From Schizosaccharomyces osmophilus (Eukaryota > Ascomycota > Schizosaccharomycetes > Schizosaccharomycetales > Schizosaccharomycetaceae), in contig NC_079239.1 in the NCBI RefSeq assembly GCF_027921745.1, positions 2,135,501-2,199,500 on the forward strand: DNA of 64,000 nucleotides, in the 5' to 3' direction. Both the position numbers and the translations under genes were made by a program. Positions within the stretch are counted from its first letter, which is position 1. Each line of letters starts with the position of its first letter. The notes under the pieces were generated by a model. The model was not told where the DNA came from, did not search any database, and worked only from the letters and a program-made list of their open reading frames with translations. Positions 22,120-33,518 of the stretch are shown here, one piece after another.

Positions 22120-25100
22120 TTAGTAAGTGCGGCGGATTGCTAACTCCAAAGATTGTAATTCTTCCTTACAGCTCATAGATTTAGGGTCAGTTAGAACAGC
22201 CTTATATTTTTCGATGGCTTCAAGAACAAAAGGAGCATCAAAATTTGGCTTGAATGCTTGGGCAACACCGGCCTTAAGACTGACGTCGTACCATAACTTC
22301 ATTAAGTGTGAAATTTCTTTTACAAGATACAGTAATCTGTCTTTTCCTTGCCAAGGCTTCTCTCTACGGTCATAGAGCTGATTCAAAATAATAAATATCA
22401 ATTCATGAGAAATACCGGCGCTTAGAAAAACATCGACAACCCAACCAGCTGAAGTCGATTCACTTTGCTGTTCAAAACTGTAATTTTCAGCAAGAGCAAC
22501 AATCTTCTCCACCGGAAAGACATTCTCAGATTGAGAAAAACGAAGTGTGAGATTTCTCAAAGTAGAAGCAACCGAATCCACCGGAGAAGATCCGATAGGT
22601 GAAGTTACAGCATTCTCATGCGTTGTTTTAACAATAAATTCCCAACAACCAATTATTTCATCAATACCGTGATAGTCAGCACTTTGGAAAATAGACAAAC
22701 AAATCTCACCGTATCCCAAAGGATCAGCAAAATTATTAAACAACTCTGTAAGCGATAAAATTTCCACGTTCAGTTTGCTCGAAAGCTCCTGTTGTTTTGA
22801 GGCTGGAATTTTTACATCATTAAGAATAGTAACCAAAAGGTCATCTTGAATACTGGCAACTTCCAGCTGTTCACATACACTAAGCATTACCTTATTCATT
22901 TTTTGGCGCAAAAGATTGGGAATGTGGCAGCTACCAAAACCTTTAGCACGAGTTAAATATTCGATTCGTTGTTCAAGATTTAAAGAAAGATTGCTTGTGG
23001 CCAAGTCAAAAAGAACAATAGCTGCATAATAATACATTTCTCTTTTAGCGTAATATTGCCAAAGCAAAATAGCAATTTGTACGTCTTTTGTGCTGTTCCT
23101 TTCCAAGTAATTTTGAATATAAGGTGAATCAATCTCAATTAATCGGTCGGCAAAACCTTTGCTTGCATACCAGTCGTAGAAACAGTAATGGAATAATTCA
23201 TCCTTTGATTGCTGTAAGGCATTATACACAGACATTTTTGTTTGATTAGATTCTTCAGATGATTTAGACTCCAAGTCATCAAGTATCTGGAACACATATT
23301 GATAGCATTTGGAACGGTTCGCAAAGACGTCTGCACGGGTATCATTTTGTGGCATACCGTCGATAAGATATGAAAGGGCTTGATCTTTGTCATCGCGAGC
23401 GCTAGCTACATGAAGTGCTAAATTAACCGCAGATACATACGAATTTAAAGACTTGTATTCTTCGACAGCCAAACGAAGATCTTCGGGTGTAAAAACATGA
23501 GCGGATTTTTTGAAAAGATTGTAAGAAAGCTCGACTAATGATTGGCGGTCTTCAATATCAACGGTTTCTTTAGCTTTTTTCAAAGACTCTACGGCTTTAA
23601 AAACAAGTACATCATCTGCACTACAGAAACTTCCACATCTCTTTCGTAGTAACTGGCTCACTAAATCGATATTACCACCGGCTCGAAGATGCTTGTTGAC
23701 CAAGGCATTGACGAGCTCCTTTGTCACCTCTCTACCATTTTTAGATGTGAAGAATTCACCAAAAGTCAATTTTGAACAAGAATTTTGAGATTCGGGAGAT
23801 ATGGAGGAAGTAATTGCAATAAAATCAGAAACATCGCTTTCATTGAGAAACAAAAGGAACGAAATTCCTTCAATCATTTGCTGAAGGACTAACATCAAAG
23901 CTGATAAAGCTCTATGCTCGGCCTGTACAGCGATTTCTTCTCCCATATTAGAAGAGCCAACTAAGGAATCAGAGCTATTAAGTCCTTCTATAAAACTCTT
24001 GTTGCTTTCTAAAAAGCTCGATAGAGATAATAAACCAGACTGAATTTTTAGTAGTTCGTCAGCTTTAAAAGAAGGTGCATAGTCTACTCGTTTTTTCGAA
24101 TTGGGTACGGTTAACATAACCGGCTTTTTCCAGACTGTACGTAACAAACGTGAAATAGAAGAAGCAAGGCCGTCATGACAACCTGATAGACGTACAAGCT
24201 CATAAGAAGAAGCGTCATACTGGTTGTTATAGCGAGATTGGTCAATAAAAGCTTTACCACCAAATTCAATGAAATACTTTTTAGCGATTTCCAAAAGATC
24301 AGCTTGTGTCAACTTCGTGGTAGGGCCTGCAAAGTTGGCGCTGCTGGCAGTAAAGTCGTTTTGATCGAGGCGACCGCTTATAATGCCCAAACAAGTAGCG
24401 CAACCCTCCGCACGTCCGACACTCTCAAAAAACATTTGCACTTGTCCATCAATTCCAGAAGAAGAAGAAGGTCCCATTCGAATAGCAGAAGCAAGTATAT
24501 CGACTGGACGACGATGAACAATTATGTAGACGCCTGTGTTTGTAAGAACAGCAAAGCTTGGAGGAGGTGTGTTAAATTGGGAAACAAGTTCATTACGCTC
24601 TTCAGAGTTCTGAAGGCATTTAACGTCCTGTACAAATCCCTTTATTGGAAGATACATGGCAGATTCAACTAATGAAGGTTGAGACCCGCTTTGCCAGGCA
24701 TTAGCAATTCTGCCCACTTCAGGAGCAGTGCAACAGAGTGTATCGCCTGCATTAGCATCAGAAGAACTTATAGCAAAAAATAAATCAAAAGTGAAAACAG
24801 TACTCAAGGAAGAGCAATCCATAAATTCGCGCTTTGTTTGAGTAGAGAGGTCTTGAGCTGGCTGTTGCGGGACAGATTGACTTTGAGGGAAAAAGGAAGA
24901 TCCAGAAAACTGGCGCTTGGGCTGATAGTCGTTAGTCTGAAAAGAAGGGGGAAAACGAATGTGAGTAACTTGTAAAGTACTAGGAGGATTTGTAGCAAAA
25001 GAACCATCGGAGGTTTCGAAATAGGAAGTAGCACTACGTCCGCCCCTCATGTAAAATCGACAACCAGTTGAAGTGATAGCAACACAATAAATTTGTTGAG

Positions 25101-26170
25101 ATTCATAAGCAGGGACAGGAACGATTGATACAAGCTTAGTACTTCTTGGGTCAAGCAAGATTGAGGAAGCGTTTAGCATTTGTGCCTGGGAAATCATGGA
25201 ACTGAAGGAATAAGAGACACAACGATGGATATTGGAACTAGAAATTTCATAACAGGTAACAGATGAGCTTTCACGCAAGACGTACAGCAAATTTCGTGAA
25301 TCGTCGACAGCAATCTGTTTGACACCGTCTCCATGAACTCCGTAAGAGAAAAATGAAGGTACGAAGTTGTCAATAGCAGATCCGGTAAGATTCACTTTGT
25401 TGCACTTACGAGAAAACCAACCCTCATCAGACTGATAATAAAATTCGTACAGGTTAGGGTCTCGATTGCCTGAAAAGAAAATCCGGCCATCCTTAGAAGA
25501 AACGATGTTGTTAACATTTAATCCAGGAATTGCAATTTGCATTCCAGTGGAATAGAATGTGAGCTCTCCGGTAAATTTATCAATGGAAACGCCAAGTAAT
25601 ATAATTTCTTGGGTGGTAGCAATTACCAGCAAACACTGCACTTCCTCCACAAACACATTTTTCTTTGGTTGAACAAGCTTCACACTGACAATAGTGTGTG
25701 AGAGATCTTCATATGCCTGAAAGTTCTGGCCAGACAAGTAGTCCCAAAGGAAAAGACGATTGTCTACTGTAATCCATGCACGCTGTATTTCAGAAAACAA
25801 ACCCATCTGGGTAAAGCATTCAGTTCCTATACCAGCAGGTCAGAAAAGGCCAAAGCAAGCTATAACAAGATGACTTACGGTTATATTGCTCAAAAATGCG
25901 ATCCGGAATGTTAATTACTGAACGTAAATAAAATGGTTTCCAGCCGTTCAACGGCTGGCTAACATATTCTGGAGAATGCACATCTACAAAAGAAAAGTTA
26001 GTAATCTTAATTGAAGCTGTAAAAGCGCTTTTCATACGACCAATGATGTCGCCAAGTTCTGGCAATTTAGTATCTCGTTCTGTTGCTGCTTCGATGGCAG
26101 CAAATCCTCTTGCTAACGGCTCGTATAGTCCATTTTTTGAGGAGGAAAAAGAAGCACCATCGATATCCAT
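22120..26170 (-). CDS. nup157: Nucleoporin of the Nup155/Nup157/170 family
   Basis: This 1332-aa inner-ring nucleoporin links the pore scaffold to the membrane and other inner-ring proteins. Exons are 25879-26170 and 22120-25826 with a 52-nt intron. The acceptor GGTATAG at 25829-25827 was chosen because it keeps phase and gives QYNRTECFTQMGLFSEIQRAWITV, the conserved start of the beta-propeller. The N-terminal propeller spans about residues 100-560 (DNRLFLWDY at its start). A long alpha-solenoid follows to the C-terminus. Length and layout match the family (about 1300-1400 aa). It is convergent with rmt1 with 203 bp between the stops. The positional match is S. pombe SPAC890.06. Confidence 0.93.
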
Positions 26171-27178
26171 GGTTTTCAAGCCCCGAAGAAGAAAAGCTTG
26201 AGAAGTTGGCTGCTGGTGCGTTTCGTTAGGAAGTAGGTAGTGTACAAGGATGAGGTCAAATGAAATGCATATTTTGATGTATATGTTTTTACATATATAG
26301 CCGTAAAAAAAATTAATTTCTATAGGCAAGTTATTACAAGATACATGTCTTTACAGCTAGTCATCTTGGAAACTATATAAAGCCCCGAACCACCCACTGC
26401 ATTTTATCTTCTGCCAACCTCAAAAAGGTATAGAAAAAAGGAACGAAAATGTACTGATTGTATAATTAGTTTAATTATATGGTAAGTTGCTTCTTATTTA
26501 AAGAAAGATCTTATGTTTGCAAGGATGATCACTCGATAGGGACAACAGAAAAATGCTGTTGAAAAAAATCCGGGAAAAGATAGTAGATATATAGCTGAGC
26601 TTCTTTATGATCTTTCTTTTTTAATTTTCAATTAAAAATAAGTATCTAACATTGTTTAGGAGCTTTAGATAGTTATTTGATATCGAACATGAATATATTA
26701 GTGGTTTTTCTGTTTTAATAATATGGGATTTGTAAAATCTGTTGTTATGTAGTAGTCTTTTGTTGTGGGAAGTGTGTAGTTTGGGTTGTGAGTGACTGTA
26801 TAAGTGCATTTGACAGAAAAAAAAGTTGTTTGGTGTGTATCTTGGGATTATCAAAGTGAGGTAGTAGGGTGTCGATGAACAGATGAGAGAGGTGAGCGTT
26901 GGTTTTAATTTGTTACTACATAATCGATTATGAACAAAAGTTACGCATTGAATAATATGACTGCAGATGGACCACTACGTGCTCGTCTTCTGGATTCTTT
27001 GCGTCCTTTCCATTTGTTCAAGAATACTCGTCTTTATTCAATATTGGTTCCCATTAAAATTCAATGGTTTACTACATTTGCCAAATATAAATCATTGTTA
27101 AACACAAAAATCATTTATCATATTAATACAATATTAAAGACCGTACATATACCGAACAAAGACCGCATCCAAAACTGA
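26171..27178. other. Intergenic region with an orphan plus-strand TATA
   Basis: About 1 kb between nup157 (5' end) and pxr1 (3' end), both on the minus strand. A good plus-strand TATA (ACTATATAAAGCCC) occurs at about 26371-26380, followed by C-rich sequence, yet no plus-strand protein gene follows. A weak 82-codon frame at 26930 looks like chance. A non-coding RNA is possible. Confidence 0.45.
26371..26380 (+). promoter_or_regulatory. Orphan TATA-like element
   Basis: CTATATAAAG on the plus strand points away from nup157 and has no downstream coding gene on that strand. It could serve an unannotated RNA or a bidirectional promoter with nup157. Confidence 0.35.
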
Positions 27179-28066
27179 TTAACCCTTAATTCCCAAAATT
27201 TCACGTAATGCTGTAGGATCACTGACTGCAGCACGCTTCTGTGCAAGAAACTTTCTTCGAGTGTGAAAATGCACATTTGTGGGCTTCTTGCGAGAAGAAC
27301 TCTTGGTATCCGCATCTTCGTCCTCTGAGTCCGAGGAGGCAGAAGAGGAAGCATGTTTCCTCTTACGCTTAAGTTTCTTTTCCTCTTTTTCTTTCTTGTC
27401 AGACTTTGTCGAAGATTTCTTCTTTGAGGAATCCTTCTTTTCTTTCTTTTTGTCCTTGGAATCCTTCTTGTCCTTCTTCAAATGCTTGGTTTTCTCTTCT
27501 TTCTTATTTGAGGACGAAGACGAGTGTTTAGACTTCTTTTCTTTCTTCTTTTTCTTGCTTTCCTTCTCGGAAGAGCCTGAATTTTCATCGTCAGAGCTTG
27601 CTTCAGCAATTCTGTTTTCATCTTCGGCGGCTTTCTTCATCCAATCTGTAAACTCGCTTGTAAATGTTCCACCCAAAACAAAACGACGTGCCAGTTCAAG
27701 AGATCGAAGATTTTTAGCCTCAGCGTCTTGACGCTGATCCAATTGCTTCCGGTGCCTTGCTTTTTCAGCTGACATTCCGTAGGCGTTTTCATCACCATTC
27801 AATCTTCCAAAAATAGCATTAAATTCACCTAACCCACTCCACTCGGTGTCGTTGGAAGGTTTAGCTCCAATACCAAGTGTATCATCTTTCAAGGACACTT
27901 TGATGTTGTGAATTCGGCCATGCTGTTGTTGGCCAAGGCCATTTCCGTCCTGCCAACCGTAGGAAGCTAGCAATTTGAACCCTTTACGATCCTTATTCTT
28001 TGCCCATCTGGAATTTCTTGGATCAGCCCCAATTTGTTGTTTTGCTTTATTTCCTGCCAATCCCAT
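27179..28066 (-). CDS. pxr1: G-patch ribosome-biogenesis protein Pxr1/Gno1 (PINX1)
   Basis: This single-exon 295-aa nucleolar protein activates the Prp43 helicase in pre-rRNA and snoRNA processing and is the yeast PINX1 relative. The N-terminus MGLAGNKAKQQIGADPRNSRW is diagnostic. The G-patch follows (GWQDGNGLGQQQHGRIHNIKV, about residues 36-56), then LKDDTLGIGAKP. The C-terminal half is a Lys-rich KKE/KKD low-complexity domain with an acidic Ser patch, ending ALREILGIKG. The complementary strand shows a 150-codon open frame that merely reflects this composition. It lies divergently from ytm1. Confidence 0.93.
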   Translation of the reverse strand: MGLAGNKAKQQIGADPRNSRWAKNKDRKGFKLLASYGWQDGNGLGQQQHGRIHNIKVSLKDDTLGIGAKPSNDTEWSGLGEFNAIFGRLNGDENAYGMSAEKARHRKQLDQRQDAEAKNLRSLELARRFVLGGTFTSEFTDWMKKAAEDENRIAEASSDDENSGSSEKESKKKKKEKKSKHSSSSSNKKEEKTKHLKKDKKDSKDKKKEKKDSSKKKSSTKSDKKEKEEKKLKRKRKHASSSASSDSEDEDADTKSSSRKKPTNVHFHTRRKFLAQKRAAVSDPTALREILGIKG

Positions 28067-28876
28067 TGTAGTATATATGAGTTCAACGGAGAAGTACCAA
28101 CAAAATTAACAATTTTCTAAATCACGAATATACAAGAAGATAAGTCCAGTCACTCTATACCAAAAAGAGAGTCCTTAGAGAATAAATAGTACAGTTACTT
28201 CGAAAGTATGAAAAAAAAAATCCAGATTGCCAAGGTTGAAAACGAGCTTGTAGTAAATTCCCAATTCAACAATAAGGAACGCTGTTCTGTCTTGCAAAGC
28301 CCAAGTCAAATGAAAATTCCTTTTGTTCTTTAATATCTGTTAATATGGAATTGGACTTTCCAGAGGTTCCTCAAATCCTTGGTTTGACCTGGATGTGGTA
28401 GTGAATAAGTGAGGATGGCCTGGCAAATCGTACTTTCAGATCGGTGGGCTTTTTCGTACTGAATGAAATTAAGTAGGAAGAAAGATATCTTTTTGAGAAA
28501 GGCGTGAAGCAATGAATCAATTTTTTTTTTTTTTTTTTTTCAGACTGACAAAGTTCTTTTTTGCATAATTTCTCACTGAGTAGCAATTGGACTAAGCTTC
28601 ATTCCAAGAAAAATTTACAAATACAAAATGGAATTTTTTTTAATGAAATATGAAGGATTAAAGGATAAGGAATGCTGTGTTTGAAGAGTTGATCTCTGAG
28701 GAGAAAAAAGGGTGTTCTTAAACACGAAACACGAATTCAGTCTCTCTTTTTATAAAATTGATTCTATTTCTTTTAAGTAGCTCTTTTCAAACTGTTTTGT
28801 TGCGCTCGTATCTCCGCCAGTTTAAGACTTTCCTACTTCCTCAGCTGGTCTCTACATTCAACTTTTACCAACCCCA
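28067..28876. other. Divergent promoter region pxr1/ytm1
   Basis: About 810 bp. It contains a long T homopolymer (about 22 T at 28519-28540) ending in CAG, resembling a polypyrimidine tract but not tied to an intron I can support. No gene was recognised. Confidence 0.5.
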
Positions 28877-30578
28877 ATGGATACGAAAACGAACCCTACG
28901 GGACAAGTGCAGGTTCGCTTTACGACAAGGAATCCAGAATTAACTGTTGGTGATACACCAATTCTGATTCCGACTTCTTTGAAGCGTTATGGATTGTCAC
29001 AAATTGTCAACCATCTTTTAAAACCAGGTATGGAGTTTCCCTTGACAAGCTATGTTTTCATGAGCATTGAAGCGAGGAAATCATGTTGTTTATGAGTTTT
29101 TTTTTTACGTATGAAGGCGTACACAAGTAAGGGACTATCGCTTTTGTCGATTAAAAGTTTCGAAGAATTGCAGTGTTTTCTGACAACCTCTAATTGGTAC
29201 TTTTTCTCTTTTTTCTTATTTTAGCTAAGATTCCTTCTTCTTTTTCTTCATCTTTACGCAGAATTCATAATGATGAAAGATAATCAAGAAAAAGCTTGTG
29301 TCGTTCTTTCAAAAAAACTCATTAGCATGCCGCTTTCTTCTTCGCGTCCATTCTTTATCTTGTCTTTTATTTTCCATAATTTTTCTCCTCACCTCACGTA
29401 CTAACTTACTAGACAAATCTACTCCTTTTGAGTTCTTGATTCAAGGTAACCTTCTACGAACCTCTTTAGACGATTACATTGTTCAAAATGGACTCTCCAC
29501 TGAGTCCACTTTGGATCTTGAATACATAGAATCAACTCTTCCTCCTCAATATCTTGCTTCTTTTCCTCACGATGATTGGATTTCCAGCGTTCAGCTCTCT
29601 GCCAACTATATCTTGACCTCTTCTTACGATGGTATAGCTCGCATTTGGGACAAAAGCGGTCAAGTTAAGTTACAGACTCCTGGTTTAGGCTCATCTTTAA
29701 AAAATACTGCCTGGAAAAATCCAGAGACAAGCTTTTTAACATCATCTCTTGACCAGAAGATTCATTTTTGGGAAATTGAAGATGATCTTTCCAAGATTGG
29801 GAACGGGAAATCTACAGCAAATTTTAGTACAACCTTTACTGGCCATAAGGGTCTCGTAGAACGTATTCGTGCTCTACCTGAAACCAACATTTTTTTATCT
29901 GCTTCGGCTGATAAAACGGTTGGTATCTGGGACTTTGAAAGATCACCAGAAACTACAGTGGAGTCATCAAGTGCGACTTCCTCGAAACGTCGTCGTAAAA
30001 ATGATGAACTTGTTCCTCGTAAAGGTGCTCGTGCTCCCCTGTTCTTATGTGAAGGGCACAGCGATAACGTAACAGATGTAATTTTTTCTCAGGATCCTTC
30101 TGCTGCTTATTCGGTTGGTCTTGATCATACTATCAAAACCTGGGATCTTATTACTGGCCAGACTGTCGCTTCAAGGATTACAAAGAACCCCCTTCTTTGT
30201 GTTGAAAAGTTAAACGATCTTCACCTTCTTGCCTGCGGCTCATCCGCTCGTTCTATCACACTCCATGACCCTCGTGTTACAAGTGATAAAATTACTTCTA
30301 TGACTTTGTCAGGACATAAGAATTTAGTCTCAGATTTATGTGCCAGTCCCGAAAATCCTTATATGTTTGCATCCGTCTCACACGATAATTCATGCCGCGT
30401 TTGGGATGTACGTGCTACATCTGGCAGTATTTATACATTGCCAAGAACTGTCAAGGGAGGCTCCCAATGGGATAAACTTTTCTCCGTCGACTGGAACAAA
30501 TCTATCGGTATTGTTTCTGGTGGTACCGACAAGCAGCTTCAAATAAATCAATCTTCATCCTTCGACAAAAGCCAGTAA
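28877..30578 (+). CDS. ytm1: Ribosome biogenesis WD-repeat protein Ytm1 (WDR12)
   Basis: Ytm1 forms the PeBoW/Nop7 complex with Erb1 and Nop7 in 60S maturation and is removed by the AAA ATPase Rea1. Exons are 28877-29027 and 29413-30578, giving 438 aa. The 385-nt intron has a GTATGG donor and a CTAACTTACTAG end. The N-terminal NLE/UBL domain (QVQVRFTTRNPELTV ... LKRYGLSQIVNHLLKP, then STPFEFLIQGNLLRTSLDDY) binds Rea1 and contains the conserved MIDAS-contacting acidic region. Seven WD repeats follow (HDDWISSVQL, DGIARIWD, DKTVGIWD, DHTIKTWD, DNSCRVWD, DKQLQI). The ATG at 28877 precedes a conserved frame. Confidence 0.94.
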
Positions 30579-30801
30579 AAGGGGCTTCGTATTTTAATTT
30601 AATAGGTTAAAACGGGACAATAAGGATTTTGAGAATACAAAAAAAATTTTGGGAATCGGTGAATTTCTATGTGTTTAAGGACTTCCTTTATTTAGTTACA
30701 AATAGATACAAGTTTTGAATCAATACAAAATTGAACTTTAAAACATATAATTAAACGAAACTAACAATAGCATTTAACAATAAATAGGTCATTACTTGTA
30801 T

Positions 30802-33018
30802 CTAAAAAATGTCGGAAAAATGCCTTGAAGAATCGGATGTAAAACTTTCTTCAGGCTCATCTTCCTCCTGTACAAAATTTTGGTTATTATACATTAACGA
30901 CGACGAGGTTGGAGCTATACGACGAGCAGCGCCAATAGTAAAGATGGCAGTAGCATTAACCCGTGTGTTATTGGAATCGCCACCGGAAAATTGAAAGCTT
31001 TTATGCAAACGATCTATAGGATGATGATAAGATGTAGGTCGAGTGCCAGATCCAGTTGACGGACGAGAAGACACAATCGATACTAACGAAGCTGAAGACG
31101 TCGAAGATAGATTCGAATATGATCGTGTCAGAGAGGACTTGGAAGAATTTACGGATGATAGCTGGGACAAGTTGCATCCGCGACAATTGGAAAGACGATT
31201 ACTTATATTTGGAAGACTGGTAGATATTAGAGATCCTTCAGATACTGAAGCCGGTGATTGAAAATTCTCTGAAGTGTTTTTTTCAGAAGTAGGAGAAACA
31301 GATAGGCTCTGCTTTTCTTCTTCTTTCGGCTTGGATCTTCTATAATGAGGATCTGTGGAAGGACAAGACTGCTGAACAATGGGACTCTTTCGAGGAACCA
31401 CTATCGCCTCCGTCGAGGAAACTGAGTTGAAAGGCCGTTTATAATCGCTTCCATTTTTGCTTGAAGTACTATCAAAGGAATTCTTTTTTCTAAGAATTTT
31501 ACTGTTTTTTGAGCATTTCGAAGACGTTGAAACAGTATCAAAGCTTGGGGAAGCCGTCCGCGAGGTATGTTTAGACTTAGAATCAAGCAACCAACTTTTG
31601 AACGTAGAAAGCAAGTTCCCAGTGCTTTGTCCAGGGTAAGACCGAGAAGAATTATTGAATTTTGAATTATTAGAGGTTACAGACACCTCGGCGGTTTCTA
31701 ATGAGGGGGAAGACGGCGGGATATGAAAGGAAGAAGACTTTCCCTTGGAATGTTGCAAATAAAACAAATGAATTTTCTTGTTCTCCTTTTTTGTTTCCTT
31801 TTCAAGTAGCAATAGCCACCACCCATATAAAAGATCACAACGTTTTTCAGAAATACTCAAGTTCAGTTGACCGATATCGACGCCGACCAATTCCAGCCTT
31901 CGACGAACTTTATCGTCTGCTTTAGTAGATATCGTAACATCTTTAATTGATGAGAAATGATATCTATTATCCCGAAAAAAAGGATGGGAGATGATTTGGT
32001 CGATGGAAGGTCGGAAACGATAATCTTTGCGTAACAAGCGAATAAGTAAGTCAGTTGCATTAGGGGATATCGTTTCTGGTATGAATGGCTGTTCATTTAT
32101 AATTTTATGTTCGGTCAGACTGGTGTCGTCTTCATCAAATGGCAAACGACCGACCAACATTGCATACATGATAATACCAAGAGACCAAATATCGGCGCAT
32201 TCGCCAATATATTTCTGACCGAGAACAATTTCAGGAGCACAGTAGGCTACAGTGCCGCAGCGTGTACTCATAAACGTTCGGCGTGAACAATCAGTGTCCC
32301 TTGAAAACCCAAAATCACCAATTTTAATATCGAAATTTTTGTCTAGAAAAATGTTTTCAAGTTTCAAGTCGCGATGAACACAGCCTTGCGTGTGTAAATA
32401 TTTAATAGCGCAACACAATTGCCAAAACAGCTTGCAAGCCTTCTTTTCAGTCAACGCCTCTTGACGAGAGACAAATTCATACAATTCCCCATTGGGGCAA
32501 TACTCCATTGCTAGGTAGATTCGATCTTCCGCACATATCACTTCATACAGGCGCGTGATGTTGGGATGCAACAACCGACGATGATGATGAATTTCTCGGG
32601 CTAAAATGACAGCCTCTCTACGAGAAGACGATTTCAGAACGACCTTTATCAACTAGTTAATTTCTTGTTTCTTGCAAGAGAATGTGCCTTCCACCCGGGA
32701 AACAACAAAACAAAACATCTAGCCTCTCATTTGGAATATCATTACAATTTCCTTGATCAAGCATGCTTTCACTTTTGGCATTATGCTACATACCTTTGTG
32801 TTTGTAAGGAGATGAACTGCAAGGTACACTTTTCCAAAACTCCCTAATCATACTTCTGTAAGTAATCTGGCCTCAAGAGCAAACAATTCAAGTAGAAATT
32901 TTTACCAACCCTCACCGACGACGCTTTCAACGCGATATGTTCCAATGATCGTAATTCGAGGATTGGTGATGCTCGCAATTAGATCATTATAAGAGGCCGA
33001 TAACTGTTTAGAACTCAT
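30802..33018 (-). CDS. ppk16: Ser/Thr protein kinase Ppk16 (Snf1/Kin-like)
   Basis: Three exons are proposed: 32910-33018, 32794-32843 and 30802-32652, giving 669 aa. The glycine loop is restored as VVGEGSFGKVYLAVHL by splicing. The first donor would be GTTGGT, which is unusual; a GTAAAA donor 4 nt downstream would instead need a poor GAG acceptor. Catalytic motifs are HRDLKLEN (146-153), DFG (166-168) and CGTVAYCAPE (to 194), so the kinase looks active. The long C-terminal half is Ser-rich and low in complexity. The positional match is S. pombe SPAC890.03, which I recall as shorter (about 518 aa), so the tail may be expanded. Substrates are unknown. Confidence 0.88.
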
Positions 33019-33518
33019 GTTAGACTATTTTCATCCTGCATAATTTAATCCTTACATTTGCCCTTTCATTCTTCTTCATATTAGATATTGGCTATCATAA
33101 TATTGAAAGTTGACCTGCTCTATTATGTCGTTGTAGTAGCAGTATTATTTTTCTCGGAAAACTCACCGAAGAGATATCGAAAGGTCACCGAATATCGGTG
33201 AGTTCTCAATCTGAGGTTTACGTACTGTAAGGAAATACCAGGTTCTATTTACACATCAAAAGAAGTGTGAAATTATCATAAAAACCGAAGTTTTTAGACG
33301 TTACGATTGCATTGAATGAAATAAAAGGTGCTTTTTGAATAATAGTTTATGATATATATGAGTTTTTCTTTCGATTTCTAGGGCGTTGAGGTTTTGTTTC
33401 TTTTCGAGCACTTTTAAAGTATTCATTGCGTGCATTCTCCATAGACGTTGGATTTTTCATTTAATTAACGGAGTTTGTTTTATTTTATTGCTTTACTGAG
33501 CGTCCTTCTCAGCTTCAA
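33019..33518. other. Divergent promoter region ppk16/alp7
   Basis: About 500 bp with no gene. It contains a perfect 10-bp inverted repeat (33160-33169 and 33195-33204) and three copies of TCACCGA in the same stretch. Confidence 0.55.
33160..33204. repeat. Inverted repeat in the ppk16/alp7 divergent promoter
   Basis: AACTCACCGA at 33160-33169 is matched by TCGGTGAGTT at 33195-33204 with a 25-nt loop. A third TCACCGA lies in the loop at 33185-33191. The arrangement could be paired regulator sites or a stem-loop. Confidence 0.75.

Noticed and set aside
25801-25830. CAG just before ATGGGT as acceptor of the nup157 intron
   Set aside because: Phase would be wrong; TATAG 23 nt upstream keeps phase and gives the conserved TECFTQMGLF sequence.
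26930-27178. 82-codon open frame between nup157 and pxr1
   Set aside because: AT-rich composition and no similarity to a known family.
27279-27731. 150-codon open frame opposite pxr1
   Set aside because: It is the complement of the Lys/Ser-rich low-complexity tail and encodes only Ser/Phe-rich sequence with no family.
28516-28545. T-homopolymer plus CAG as an intron end
   Set aside because: No donor or coding exon fits around it; treated as a simple homopolymer.
29265-29412. C/D-box snoRNA inside the ytm1 intron
   Set aside because: TGATGA is present but no box D (CTGA) or terminal stem follows before the acceptor.
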